64,000 bases of DNA from Aurifilum marmelostoma (Eukaryota > Ascomycota > Sordariomycetes > Diaporthales > Cryphonectriaceae): NCBI GenBank assembly GCA_027559495.1, contig JAMXSV010000019.1, forward strand, positions 62,001 through 126,000. The letters are read 5' to 3'. Under the pieces are notes generated by a model, which was given only the letters and a program-made list of their open reading frames with translations, was not told where the DNA came from and did no database searches. Positions 1 to 12,959 of this stretch are shown in pieces (within the stretch, counting starts at the first letter, position 1; each line of letters starts with the position of its first letter). A program made the position numbers and the translations under genes.

Positions 1-3000
1 TATATATATATATATGTAATATAGCGTTAGTGTAAAAGGCCTGGCTAAGGGTCGGCATTTAAATAGGGGTCTATCGCTGTAAATATCTTAGCTTAGGGAG
101 AAGATAAGGAGTTTTCTACCGGCGAGCAGCTATTTAGCTGCTCTATAGGTAGCGTAGTGTGGGCGTAGTGTGGCGCATTAGCTTCGGTTGCTGCCGAAGC
201 CCACCTACGGCGTTAGCCTGTAACATTATATAAAAGTATAGAGTTGTATAGTGAGATGAACCGCCTTAGAAAGGCGGAGGGCCTATTTAAACTTAAATTT
301 CCACTTTTTACTTATTTCTGAAAACTAAGCAGTAGAGAAATATAAGGTAGTTTAGCACATAACCCAGTGATGATCGTTTTTAGTATGAAATAATTATGCA
401 TTCACGAGCTCTCGACGCTAGAGAGCACGACTACATCTGCAAGTAAGGCTATATCAAAGGGCTAAAGCATAATAATACTAGAAAAAAAGCCTGAAGACTA
501 AATTTCGTTAGGTTGCAGGGTCTATTCTTATGTGTGCGTAGGCAGGTAACAGCCTATATTAGTACTAGCCTACAGACTCCTTCCCCCTATCAGTCTATTT
601 AAGGTACAAATGCACCCATTTTTATAGGAAAAGTATAATAAAAGGGTGGAATAGCCGGAGCCTGATGCATGGCCATAGTCATAGTACTTAGGGCTGAATG
701 AATTACTCCTTTCACTACCCTATAGAGCATTATATTGTTTGGAATCCTATTAGTTACTCTATAAGAAAGGTGCATTTGTTTTAATAAATTTATATAAAAT
801 TGGAAGAGATATTTATATAGCCTTCTTAGGCTCGATTGTGGTGTATGCTATTTAACTGGATAAAATCTATAAGGTAGGGCGAATGACCCATTTTTCACTG
901 AAAGGCTCATTAGGGGACAAGCTAGTTTGCAATTCCAGCATTTGTCCTAATCAGTTGATTGCGATACTTAATGGTTAATAGAATCCATCGGACAACTGTT
1001 GACCCGCGCCAAGTTCGTGCCGATATCAAGAGACACTTAAGCATTGCCCAAAAGAAAATATGTATCTAATGGCCGGGGTATCTGAAACCTATTTTCACCT
1101 CCCAAAGGGATTTATGTCCGCTGGTCGCTAGTACGTCAGTCAACCTGACAGCATAAGTTACAAGAAGACTTAGATCTAGGTCACCATATGCTACTCGTTT
1201 AGATAGGATCTCACGTTGGATTAGTGTCAAAACTCTCTAGCTAAAAGATCGTAATGGAAGCATCTTGCTGGGGTGCGACTACTAAGGCGCAAAATTTAAG
1301 GTTAGCTGGTAATTACTAAATGACTAGCTTAAAAGCTCTGCCTACGGCTAAAGAAGGTGGAAGCCCAAACCACACCACGAAATGAAGATTCCTTAACCAC
1401 TTCTCCAGGGCGATGCTTATTTTTTATAACGAAGTTTTGGAAGAACAACTTTATACTTGGGATGCTTTAATAATGATTGTGATTGAGATATTTAATGAGA
1501 TCCTACAATGCAAGCTTTATGATAGCTGCTGGTTGATTTGGGAAAGTAGGTTATATTACTATCACCAGTTTATGGGTGTGTCTTCTGCGTGTCGGCATAA
1601 GAGTCCATGCGGACCAAGCGAAACGATTGGAGACCCAGGCTCGTAACATTCGCTCGTTGTCGTTTTTCCACCGCCATATCCGCCGCCCAACCATTCAAGG
1701 TTGTCAAGTAGGAAATAATTGTGGCCACCGCTCGCAAGACTCGTACTGACTAGTGCATTAGCGGTCTGCATTATAGTGGTGTCGTTGATGAATTAGTGGT
1801 AAGAAATCTAGGAGGTCCACCGTGCGTCCTGTGTCAAGATTATAAGCAATGAAGAACAGCGGAACCTGGTACGACGCCGAAGCGTACCTGACAGAGACTT
1901 GGCGGTCAGGCTCGCTATCAGACAGAGCGGCCTAAGGCAAATGATAACAGCATCATGTACTAGTTCTTACAATAACACATAATGTTATTATCGCTAAGGC
2001 GTCTCGAAATGCAAGGAGCTTAAACGACTCTTAAAGAAACGAAGATGAACCCGATGTTTGCAAACGCCTAGTTAGACTAATTATCTCGTGGTTCAGGAGG
2101 ATCGACAACGCGGTACATGGTCTTTACCCCATATTGTACAACGCACCCATATGGCAATGCCGTTTTCGTTTACTATTCGTAACGGTTCGGTCCGCTACCG
2201 GATCGCAGGTCATTCTCGGTACCATTCAAAGCATTGCGTGGAACTCACTACATCTCTGTATGTACGTAACGCCGGCATGCACGCCGGGCTCTGGCCCTGC
2301 TTGTCCATCCGTGAACAGGTCGAAGACACGTCACTAATATTATGTAAGAATCTCAAAAATCAAGTCTTGTTCAGGTTAGACGTCCTCGGTGTGTTTTGAA
2401 GCTCTAGTCTCTGCGTTATCTATCATTTTCATCTATCCTTAACAACCCCTTATCGTTTCGTCTCTGCTTAAATCTCCCTTTTTTCTTTCTTCCTGTTTTT
2501 GTCTCTTCTATCCACTGCTGCTCTTGTATTATGGACCGGCTGGGAGGTGAAGTGAGCAGAGTGTCCGCTAGGGGAACACAATTCTTTCTATACCGGGGTT
2601 TCTGTAGATAGCAGCCGAGTATCAGCGCGTTAAGGATCTCGTCAATGTAAAGAAAGATACAGCCTTGACATGATGCTGTAATGTTAGTCAGTGAAGCTGC
2701 AGTAATGACTCGTAGCCAGTGAATGGATCCGAAGTCCTTATCTTATCACGCTAATAATTTATAATAAGATTTCGCTTTATTCGCTAAATTTTATTCGACT
2801 CACAATACGGACTATACCTTGAATTCAGAAAATCTATCAGTAGAGTAGTAAACACTATAATGTCTCTTAGCGACACAATTTGATAAGGGTATGTTTTTGT
2901 TTCTTCCCCGTCCCGAGAAAAGAAAAGAATTGGGAGGAAAGCAAGCCTAGAACTATTATCCAGAGAGTAATAAAAGGACACTATATTAGCATAGTCTGTA

Positions 3001-3646
3001 AAACATCACAAGCGTATCTTGCCTAGGTGCTTAAGCTTGGATATGTGGTGTGATGTGGATGCCAATCAATCCGCGCGGACAAGTAACAATCGGAACGGCG
3101 GGCAGTGATTAATATGCGGCTCCCCGTCGGGCTCCTCAATCTTTCCGGGTGGATCATGCGAGCCGCCACGCCCGTGCTGGTATTTCTCAGAGCCAGCGGT
3201 GAGATACTGTTGAATACCGCAGCCCCTGAATTCCTGGACTTGACATTTCTCTATGAAGTGCTACGTAAGTAAGGTTTAGCGGCGCGGAGCGGGTCGCAGC
3301 AAGCTCCCGAGAGCTAGAACATGAACTCGGCTCTTGGGCTTACGCAACCTCTGGCAACTGGGAATGACCCTGATATGATCCGCCGAATATGCTTCGCAAA
3401 TGTGGATATTTCCGCAACTGGATCAGAGGTCTGGAAGTAGGACGACCCGCTGCGCGTCCCTCAAGCACGTCGTGTCTTTGCAGAAATGTTGGTCTGTTGC
3501 TGCAATAAAAGGTTCGAGAATTCCTGTTGAATTGTCGAGATCGTAAGGTGTGTTATTCGACACAATTGACTTGAGGACCAAGCACTTCATCCTGCGACGC
3601 CCAGATAATTACACACAACAACAACAACGACACCAATATATCCAAA
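1..3646. other. AT-rich gene-poor region, no supported gene
   Basis: I see no convincing gene here. The first ~900 bases are AT-rich with many TA steps, as in RIP-decayed repeats; a GC-rich hairpin (181-187 pairing with 194-200) lies inside. Bases 3060-3500 are distinctly richer in GC and contain a short open frame at 3113-3271 (52 codons) that runs into a good donor-like GTAAGT at its end; it may be an exon of a lost gene, but I do not recognise it. The frames at 1413-1771 and 2088-2399 show no family motif. The last bases before the monooxygenase start hold a CAA-rich stretch (about 3614-3631), typical of a fungal 5' leader. Confidence 0.5.
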
Positions 3647-5430
3647 ATGTCCTCTGCAGACTTTGTTCGAGCCCCGTCGACGGGAATCACCGTCCTCATC
3701 GTAGGCGGTGGAATAGGTGGCCTCACGTTGGCCATTGAGGCCCATCGCCAGGGGCACACCGTGCTGCCAGTGCTCGAGCGCCACCCCGAATTCAATGAGA
3801 TCGGAGACGTGGTCGCTATTACGGAGAGCGGACAGCGCGGCTGGCTCAATTGGCCGGGGTTCCTTGAGCGCATCAAAGAACGCGCTTGGGTTGGAGGATC
3901 TCTGACTTTCTTTAAGTACGATGGCTCCGCCCTCGCACAGCTGGAGCATGAGGTAAGCCAGGAGGGCCTCACCAATCTGGCTTTGTGGCGGGCCAAGCTG
4001 CACGCGGAGCTTCATAGCTACGCTACCGAGGTGGGCATTAAGATCGCGTTCGATCGGAGGGCTGTGCGGTATTACGAGGACGAGGAACGTGGATACGTCG
4101 AGACGCAGAATGGACAGACCTACTCTGCGGATGTTGTCGTTGCGGCAGATGGTATAGGCACCAAAGCCTTGAGCGTCCTGGTAAGACGACCCTATCGGAA
4201 AAGGTTGCGCTACACGCTGCTACGGGGACATATGCTAAAGCTATTGCCAGCCTGTCAAGCCCGAGACTCCGGAGCCGAGCGGGTATGCCATCTATCGAGC
4301 AGGATTCCCACTAGGTAAAGCAGACGCCTCTACAGTAGCGGCCTTATACATGCTTCATGTATTGGTCTAGAGGCTACAGGCAAAAGCTGACCGATTTTCG
4401 CACAGATGCCGCCTTCAAAGATCCGGAGATCAAGTCGTTCTGGGAAGATAGGCCTGAGGGTACGCAGCTGTGGCTTGCGGAGGATAAGCATATAGTCACT
4501 ACGAAGAACGCTCAGAGGAACGCTGTGAGTATCCTTCTAACGCGTTTCACTGGACAGCAATATCACGATCACGCTAACGACGTATTGTAGATCTCATACA
4601 TGATGACTCACAGGGAGACGGACGATACGGCGGAGGAAGCTTGGTCGGCAACATGCCAAGCTAGCAATGCACTACCTTTCGTATCCGTAGAGGACGGTTG
4701 GCATCCTGCTGTCTCGGCCTTGGTACGCAATACGCCCAACAACCGTTGCATCAACTGGAAGCTTGTCTGGCGGAGCCCTCACCCGCACTGGACATCCACG
4801 AAGGGACACATTCAGCTCCTCGGTGACGCTGCACACCCATTCGTGCCAACCTCTGCCAGTGGTGCCGTGATGGCGACCGAGGATGCCCTTTCCCTCGCAA
4901 CCTGCCTGTCTCTGGCCGGCAAGCAAGACATTCCACTTGCCCTCAGGACCCACACGAAGATGAGGTATGTAACCATTCCCATATCGCCTACCCTGATAGA
5001 ACCACCTTTATCTAATTTGAGTTATTGCAGATTTGAGCGCGTGTCCCAGGCCCAGCGCCTTGGCATCGAGAACCGAGAAATCTACCACATGCCGGACTGG
5101 GAGGCCTTTAAGAAAGACCCTACGAGAATCACGATCCTAGTGTAAGGCTTCTCCCTTCGCGGAACTCTTCGCTTTATGATATGTGACAGAAGCGCTGATG
5201 AGGACTGCTGCAGGCCGAAATGGATCACAACCCATGATGTTCATAAGTACGTCCGAGCCAACTTCGAGCAGGCGGCCGGCGCGGTCCAAAACGGGACGCC
5301 TTTCAAGAACACCAATGGTCCACCAGGAGTCGATTACAAGGACTGGACTGTCAAGGAGCTCACCAACCAGGCTTTTGAGCTCCGGAAGGAGGGCAAGATC
5401 CTCACGTCGGTCGCTCGTGTGATGACGTAA
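3647..5430 (+). CDS. FAD-dependent monooxygenase (salicylate hydroxylase-like), six exons
   Basis: Flavoprotein aromatic hydroxylase of the UbiH/salicylate-hydroxylase type, which would use NAD(P)H and O2 to hydroxylate a small, probably aromatic, substrate. Exons I infer: 3647-4180, 4251-4314, 4406-4524, 4591-4964, 5031-5141, 5214-5430, giving 472 residues with every junction in frame; introns are 66-91 nt, several with CTGAC/CTAAC branch sites. Seen directly: the N-terminal dinucleotide-binding GGGIGG at residues 20-25, the DG motif around 162-171 (ADGIG), and the FAD ribityl-binding GDAAHP at 317-322. The length matches the family. No hydrophobic anchor or signal peptide is evident, so it is probably cytosolic. 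No other biosynthetic gene lies beside it, so it looks like an orphan catabolic or secondary-metabolism enzyme. The substrate cannot be told from sequence. It is intact although it sits in a decayed region. Confidence 0.9.
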
Positions 5431-5808
5431 GATCAGCCATAGCGGCGTGATCAAGTTCAGACTGCCTATAGAGGAGTGGCCTTTTTAGAAATATAGAAGA
5501 GGAATTGACTAGAGCAGCGCCAAACGAATCTTTATATAGAATGAGTAAATCTGAAGTATGCTTTCTAGTTTCAGAATTTGATTCGAATCTAAAGTTGTCT
5601 ATATGCCTTAAGCCTCCGTGGAGACAATTGCATATCAATTTATAGTTGAGTTGCGGCAAAAACCTTGATGTTAATCATGCAAGTTGTCCACTCGGCCAAT
5701 CAACAGTGCATGATTTGTTTTCCTTGTAAATTTTCTTTCCACTTCCCGGGTCATTGGCGTTAAAGCCAAATAGAAGTGTTTTATACCTTCGTACAAGTGA
5801 TGTAAGAA
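5431..5808. other. Intergenic, AT-rich
   Basis: Convergent gap between the monooxygenase and the minus-strand membrane protein. I see no gene or clear repeat. Confidence 0.6.
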
Positions 5809-6822
5809 CTAAGCCTTTCCAGAGTTTGTTTCCACTGTGCCTGGACTTCCATCCAGCTCTATCATCGGTGGCATCTGACCAGGTAATTCTTGTGGATATC
5901 GAGCGGTCATTTTTGATGCCTGTTGATTAGCCAACTCGGTCGGGTATTGGAGGGCGCTTTGCTGATGTTGATGTAGAGGGTTCTGTCCCTGGGGTTGGTA
6001 TTCGGAGGGGTATGGGGGATATGTGGATGCTGTCTGAGGCCAGCCAGGAAATGTCTCCTGTGGCACTGACTCGAGCCGCCGCTGCTTGTCCTCTCTAGCT
6101 CCTTGCCGTGTATTCTGGAGCCGACGCCAGAGTAGGAAGCCAATAAGCGAGAGCCCTATGACGCCGATTGGGATTGCCACGCCTGCTGCGATGGCAGTGG
6201 TTCGGGAGTCGTTCGATGAAGTCGACCCGTTGCTCGACGAGGCCGCAGCGGATGAGACTGTCGAAAGCGTCCCAGATGCTGTCATAGAAGCTGTCGGGGC
6301 CATCGAGGCCGTTGCGGCAGGTGTTGCGGATGCTGTTGCGCCCGTCGCAGTAGCTACGCCTCCCTCAAGTTAGCAGAACGGTCTGTTCCGTTACGCTATT
6401 TTTAGTCTGCTTTTCCACGTACCAGCTGCAGTGGGCACCAACCCAGCCTCCACCCCCAGATCACAGTACGCATTGAACACCTGGATCGCGCTCGAGGCTT
6501 GTGCTGACCAGATAGACGTAGCACAGGACTCAGAGATGGCCGATGTGATCTCGTAACTAAAGAAAGAAGAGCTGTCCGTACAGAAGCACGTGTAGCTGGT
6601 CAAGGCCCCATGGTCCCCGCAGCCGCTGTACTGTCCGCGGACGATAGTGGACAGCACATTTTCTGCACACGTCGACAGATCCTCATAGCCCGATATAGTG
6701 TCGATATAATTCTTGGTAGGCACTGCCGATGAAGAGCTGCTGTCCGCCGCCCAGGCCACGAACGGCACAACAACTGATAGTAGGAGGAGAAGAAGCGAGG
6801 TGGTTATGGCTCTGGGTCTCAT
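5809..6822 (-). CDS. Secreted-domain single-pass membrane protein, CFEM-like six-cysteine ectodomain
   Basis: Two exons read on the minus strand, 6822-6423 and 6359-5809, with a 63-nt intron (6422-6360, GTACGT donor, CTAAC branch) give 316 residues. Order: signal peptide 1-25 (LLLLLLSVVVP core, AWA before the likely cut); a small domain with six cysteines at 52, 68, 79, 81, 100 and 120; a Ser/Thr/Ala-rich stalk of about 65 residues; one transmembrane helix about 190-210 followed by RR; then a cytosolic tail of ~105 residues rich in Pro, Gln and Tyr. This layout resembles fungal surface sensors (WSC/Mid2-like), and the cysteine spacing, with a C-x-C pair, recalls CFEM domains, but two of the eight CFEM cysteines are missing. 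Likely a plasma-membrane surface protein or sensor; function unknown. Intact, with no obvious partner nearby. Confidence 0.75.
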
Positions 6823-9800
6823 TGCGTCAAATCAGTAGCTTCGGTCCGATCACGCTTGTAGACAGGTGTGGATTTTGTTCGAGGTGGCTAGAGCGGCTTT
6901 GATTTGGGCCTTGCACTTTTACAAGCACAGAAATTGTCCGATGAGGATACTGGGAGTGCCCTGTGGAGAAGGGGGCACGTTCACCTAATATTGTGAAAAC
7001 CCGTCCGTGGGGGCCGTCAGCTCAACGACTTGTTTCTGCTACCCCTTAATTTTAGGTTTGGGGGCTGTTTGCCAAGTTGCGAGGATGTTTTGCTGCAACT
7101 GATTATGAGGCTTAAATTTTGTGGGCCAAACACTGTGGTAGTAATACGAAGTAACTTATAATAGTTTAGCTCTATTACAATGTAAGCTCCTTAGCCTATG
7201 TGCTATACTTATAGCAAATTAGTTTGTATAACTTTATAGTAAGCTAGAACTCGGGCGCTGACGCAAGTAGAAGAGAATAGAAGACTTAGTTATAAGCAAG
7301 GGCCCCGCTGACCTAGGCGTGCTGTATTGTAAGCAAATGAAGGCTAACGAGGCATAGGTTTAGGATGAAGAACCTGCCGTATATCTATCTAAAAAGCTTA
7401 TAAAAGGTTAAAATACAATGGGAGGCAAAAGAGTAACTTTTTGTTCTATATCTGCAAGTAAAAATATTAGGAGGTAGTCCTCTTATATATATATATAGAG
7501 TCTTAGGGTCTACTAGCTTCTTAGTCTCAACGTCTACTAAACATAGCATAGAAAAATCAGATTAGAACTACAACGGAATAAAGAAAACAATTTTTAAACA
7601 ATTGCTGCTGATTGCTAAAGGCTTTGCTCCATGTTATAGTTTAATAATATGTGTTCTAATAGGCAAAGCTACCTGCTATAATCCTCTTTCTTACCCACTG
7701 CAAGTAACTAGTAGCAGACTTAATTTAGTTATGTTAGTACCGAATTAGAACCCTTTAGTTGAATGCTTCTATGAACCCTATTCAAAACTTCACAATACAT
7801 GTTAGAATGCCTTGACCTTCTTTAATGTCTCCTCAGCTGCTAATGTTGTACTTCACTTCTTCGTCAACATGTTTTCGGTAAATCTTGTCTTCTTTGTTTT
7901 CTCTTTGTTTGTAGTTGCTCCTTTTATGTTGTTCTTTCAAGTAGGCTGTTGAAAATGCTGTGCCAGTAATGGGAATTTTGGGTGAAATTGTTTTCCCACT
8001 GGTCATTGTGCTCTTGTGGTGGCTAGCTCCCAGGCTTGTCCTAGCGCTTGTGGCGGCACTATAGTATTTAATCATATAGTTTCGACGTGCATATAAGCTA
8101 GCATCTGGCTGAGATGAGCTTTGTATCCATCCTTTCTGTGACAGCCCCTTGTGTGCAGCTTGCACCAAAAACTAGTTTCTTAGCATCAAGAGACTCTATA
8201 ATAGTAAGCTTATCAACATTGATGTCCTCTACAGCAAAGTCGCCACGAAGATTGCGGCCCATAGCCTATAACCTTGTTGTGCTCTTGTCAATGTCTAGGG
8301 TTTGGGTATTTGTAGTATAGATGTCCATTACTGCTATGCCCTTGTGGAGGGTCGCAGATTTGTAGTACTAGACATTGTGATGTCCCATCCTTAGCTCTTC
8401 CTTACGAACTTTTAGAATGTCACATATATCGGTTCCGGGCGCAGACTACAGGGAGAGAACCGGATAGACTTTTCTTATAAGAACACTCGCCAATGCCTAT
8501 AATAGTCGAGGAAGGAAGACCGCGGCCTCAGCCCCAGAATTCTTCCTTAACCACGCTTCCAGGGTTTTGTACCGAGACGCTAGCATAACCGCATTTATGT
8601 TCACCATCTCTTAATTCGCAGCTGCAAACCTATTCGCATCAGAAAGTTTCCTTCTATAAGAATAGATTAAATTCATAGCCTATTCGACTATAGCTACACT
8701 ACACGGTTGGACATCAGCTTCAACTACAGCAATTGTGGAAGACTTTGTCTTGTAGACATTATGGCTAAGGATTTAGTAGCTGTCTGCTTATTTGGACAGG
8801 TAATGCCTGCATATAGCCCAATTTCCCCTTTATTATTCCACGGATCAACACAATCCATAGAGGTGCAAACACTTCCGGCATAGACTACAGTAGTAAACTT
8901 AGAGACGATAAGCCTAAATGCCAGAAAGCGTATAAAATGATAGACCATAGTTCTCCTGGGTGAAAAACAAGGACGAGTCACACAGAACGATAATACCAAG
9001 CTAGGCTTTTTCAGTAAAGGGCTTCGATTTAAAGTTGATTAGCAGTGCAAAACAGTGCTAGCTCCAGCGCTATAATATGCAGCAACTTCCTATGTGTAGG
9101 TCCTTTATATTGCTTCCCAAAGTACAAGCAAATAAGTCAGGGTTATCATATTGCTCCCCGTTGTTGTTTTTATCCTTCTGGATTATTGTCTGTTGAAATG
9201 GACTGTTATGCAACTCAATTTGGACAAATGAGAATAAGTCTATCTTGAGGTTCTCAAGAAAGCCTAGGCAGGTCTCAATAGCAAAGTGCTAATTTAATAT
9301 AAACTGGGATATTTATTAATAGAAGCAGAGATAGAAGAGGCTGGTACTAGACTAGGCGTAGATGTCGAAACTATATCGCACTTTACTAGAGTATAAAGCT
9401 ATGCAAAACTATGCAAACCTAGCCTTCCCCCACATGGTAAGGGATAATGATAGAAATACTAAAACATGATAATAAGAAACTTAGGATTAATGCTATTATG
9501 TTCGAATCATTCTGGTTGTTCCACCTTACTGTCTCTCATAATAGCATTTATGGCTATAGAGTCTTTGGAGGCTAAAATGCTGCTTGATTATAGGTGAAAG
9601 TAATATACGCTTTCTACACACTTATAACTTAATATCTGCATTTTAAAATCCCATCTTGGCTGCTAGAACTTATAGACTGCAAATCCTAACATCTGTATAA
9701 TTGCTTAAGGTCCTCAACTCACAAAAATTGCGTGTATGCATTCTTGAAAGTATTGGTAAAATGCAGTAGTAGAACGCAAGGGTAGAGACTGCTTAAGAGC

Positions 9801-9833
9801 ACGTTGCTATAAACTTCAAAGCTTGCAAGTAAT
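6823..9833. other. AT-rich decayed region with coding relics
   Basis: No intact gene. On the minus strand about 8345-8105 reads for ~80 codons with a single TAG stop (motifs such as MDIYTTNTQT and LTIIESLDAKK), and a neighbouring frame (8168-7833, 111 codons) carries on from it, so this may be a frameshifted, broken gene of unknown family. A further minus-strand frame at 8999-8724 also lacks recognisable motifs. The rest, notably 7120-7560 and 9280-9780, is AT-rich with many TA steps. Confidence 0.45.
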
Positions 9834-10700
9834 ATGATCACCTTCAATTTTTTCTTCTATTGCTGCTGCAAGCATTGCTAGCGAGCTTGCTACCTGTGCC
9901 TCTGTTCATATCAACAGCCACTTCGAAGCCTCAGTCCGAGCTATTCTAGCTGCAGAGCACGTGTAAGTGAAACCGATTGGACGTGAAATATTTCTCATGA
10001 ACAGACCTCGTAGCTATATCGATTTGTTTGTCCTTCTTGGGACAAGTGGGCACATGACTCGCTTCCTGTGCTAACTCCTGACTTATGTTCCAACCAAGGC
10101 GTCCAGTTTGCGTATTACCACTCGCTCTTCGGCGTTACCAGTGACGGTAGATACTCTTAATTTAACCCAACCTACTTTAAGACTATGCAACCGATTGGCT
10201 CAGGTGTAGCTGGGTCCGCAGGTGGCATAGGCGGCATATGTGCAACCTCCACGTCGACTTTCAGTTTCTACGGCAATACCGAATACTGCGACTACGTTGC
10301 TCTTAGTTATCGGGGCTACTTGTTTGCGGGACAGTCCAGCACTTTCACATTCAATATCGCGGCAGCTGATGAAATCGTGCTTGTCTGGGTGGGATCCATG
10401 GCCTATTCTGGATGGGGCCGCGCCAGTGCTTTGTTGGGTGTGACTTATCCCGAGCTTGGTGCAGGTACTGGCGGCGCCGGCACGATCACTGGGTCACATA
10501 TTGCAACTGCCGGCGAGTATATCCCCTTGTGTATCATCTTCAGTCAGGGCGATGGTCCATGTAGGTTCGGTATCAATATTACGGCTCCTGATGGCACAGT
10601 TGTGCTGAACGCTGACACCACCACGAGTGACTTCCTTGTTACTAAGTCCTGCGACAGTGTATTAGCTACTCCTTATGACCCTTATGGAACAGAATTCTGA
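9834..10700 (+). pseudogene. Broken GLEYA-domain adhesin
   Basis: The open part (10185-10700) encodes 171 residues typical of the GLEYA lectin-like domain of fungal cell-wall adhesins: a GYLFAGQSSTFTFN strand, then DEIVLVWVG, and a final SCD plus PYDPYG close. The homology clearly begins upstream of that ATG: reading back in the same frame gives the conserved NQGVQFAYYH start (10098-10127) but is interrupted by TAA at 10158-10160, where a single C to T change of CAA would explain it. Further upstream, ATG 9834 opens a plausible signal peptide whose frame shifts in a T run near 9848-9854 before reading SSIAAASIASELA, ending at a GTAAGT donor near 9963. So at least one nonsense and one frameshift change are visible. 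Known members bind glycans at the cell surface. A rescued shorter protein from 10185 would lack the secretion signal. Confidence 0.6.
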
Positions 10701-12959
10701 AGTCAGCCACTGTTCATAGGATGTGTCTTGCATTGTCCAAATTATCTGCTGCGCTTAAACTTTTAGAATAGATCTCCTAGGAACTATATAGACCAATGGG
10801 TTTCCTAGCGGCCTAAAAGTAGTACGTCATTATAGCTATCGAATGAACTTCTATCGCAGGAACCTATTACTCATTAGGCTAGCTACTTCGCTTGAAAATA
10901 GCTAATCTCTGTCTAATAATATCACTGGATAGGAATTTGCTTACTAGTTGTTAATAATATTATAATGAACTTATTAAAATATGGTCTTAATTATATTGAA
11001 GAAATAGGAAATACACTATAAGAACTCATTGAGCTTAGATATAGCAACTTGGTAAGTAGGTCTTGTAAATGCAGTAATAACTCATGATGTAGTTAGTAAC
11101 CTTTGAAAGAACATTATTTACATATATCAATATATTAAGACTGATAACCCATTCTGTGTCTCTTATTAAGATTATGCATAGTTTTGAAAAACTAAAAAAG
11201 CTCTGATGCTTGCAAGGCTGCTTGACTTCTTATCTTTACCCAGACTTCAGTAGGCCAGTTGGGTTAAATTAGCCTGTAAGAAGCTGCAAAGTCTATAAGA
11301 CTATTTAAACCAGATAACTTATTCTAGTTCATAGCAACAATCTTTATAGATGTTTGTTAGAATAACGGCACCTTTCTCACAGAGTGAACGATAGGAGTGT
11401 AAACAAGGCGATGCTCCACAGAGTAGTAAAGGGAGTAATTCAATTAGCCCCAGGCATCTAGACCAGGCCCTTGCATCAGGCTTCGGCGGTTCCGGCCCTG
11501 TTGGGTGCATTAGTACCTCAGATAAATAGATAGAGAAAAGCAATCTCAGGGCTAGGACCAATTGAGGCTATTTGCCTGCTTACGCACATATGAGAACAGA
11601 CTCTTCGATCTGATAATGTTTAATATATACTTTGTCTAATATGTAAACCTACATGGCTTTACTGACCTCCAACTCTTACTAAATTGCGTCTGGATTTCTA
11701 TAAACTCAAAGGGAGATACATTGTACATGTAGATTTCGTAGTAAAAGCTTGTTTTATAACTGACTATAAGACATTTAGTCCTCTCCCGAATCGAGACGTA
11801 ATATGGGTAACTTGAATCTGAGAAGATGTCTAACATATATAATTCTAGGCTCACAATATCTGCATTGCTTGTTCAAAGCCTTGCTCTGTCATTATTGCTA
11901 TGTTGATAATGTGGGAGTTATTTTATACTCTGCTTGTATCATAAACGTCAAGACCCTAATACAAAATTGAAAATATAAAGTGCCCCTTCAATATAGTCCT
12001 TGAGCTCCTAGAGAGCTAAAAGGAAGCTATACCTGACATAGTCTTATATTATAACCCGGATGCTAGAATGATGGAATTTACAAAAGTATCCCAAGTTCCA
12101 CGTTTCTAACTCAACCTCTTCCGTCCGTGAGTTTAATTCGAGGAAAGAGAGCCGAGGACAGCTAAAGTGCTTTATTGATTTTTCCTATATACTATATATA
12201 TACTGACCCTTGTTGGACAACACTTAAAAGACTGCTTAATGACATAATAAACTAAATCTATGACGAGGTGGCTACTTATTTTCAATACTTATTTGAGTCA
12301 CAAAATTTCAATTGGCTTGCTTGGATATCATATGATGTTCCCAATGTAACGCTATAGGGCCGATTCATTTATCAATGCAAAATCTGCATAATATCGTCAC
12401 AGTCTGCAGAAAGTTCTGCTCTAAAGGAACCAAAGTAGCGGTCAGAAGAAGAGAAGGTGAAGTAGGGATAAAGGATGAAAGAATTTATAGTGACACAAAT
12501 GTCCACGTTGTTGTTGATATGTTTTAGACCAAGATTGTCCAAACGGATTCGTGTTTAGCTTTTTGTCTGGAACAAAACACATCAGGCCTAATACGGGCTT
12601 TAATTCGTCTCTCGCCATTCCGATACCTGCTTTGTTTCGGAAATTTGGAACATAGCCATTTCCTCCAAAAGGTTACGATCCTTGCTAGAAGGCCCATCTC
12701 AAAGTGAACGTGTCTCAGCTGTTCGATTTCAACGAGTCGCTCCGAACAGTATCACTCCCCTATATGGTACAATACCTCATTCACTCCACGCCTAGCCAGG
12801 CCAGGTATCTGTCAGTGTGCATAGTACATACATATGCGAAGGTTCTAGATTTCGCAGTAACCCGCACTAAATTTACCTACAAAATGGCAAGACAAGTCTG
12901 ATCCTCGTTCTATTTGCAGCCAGGGTAACCGTCGTTCGGGCGCAAAAGCTGGGGAAAAA
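10701..12959. other. AT-rich intergenic region
   Basis: No recognisable gene or RNA. The base composition is AT-rich with many TA steps up to about 12.3 kb, as expected of old RIP-decayed DNA; it becomes more balanced just before the next gene. Short open frames here (for example 11319-11561 and 11636-11854, minus) have no family features. Confidence 0.55.

Noticed and set aside
2088..2399. 103-codon open frame near the left end
   Set aside because: No motif, no homologue recognised; surrounded by non-coding AT-rich DNA.
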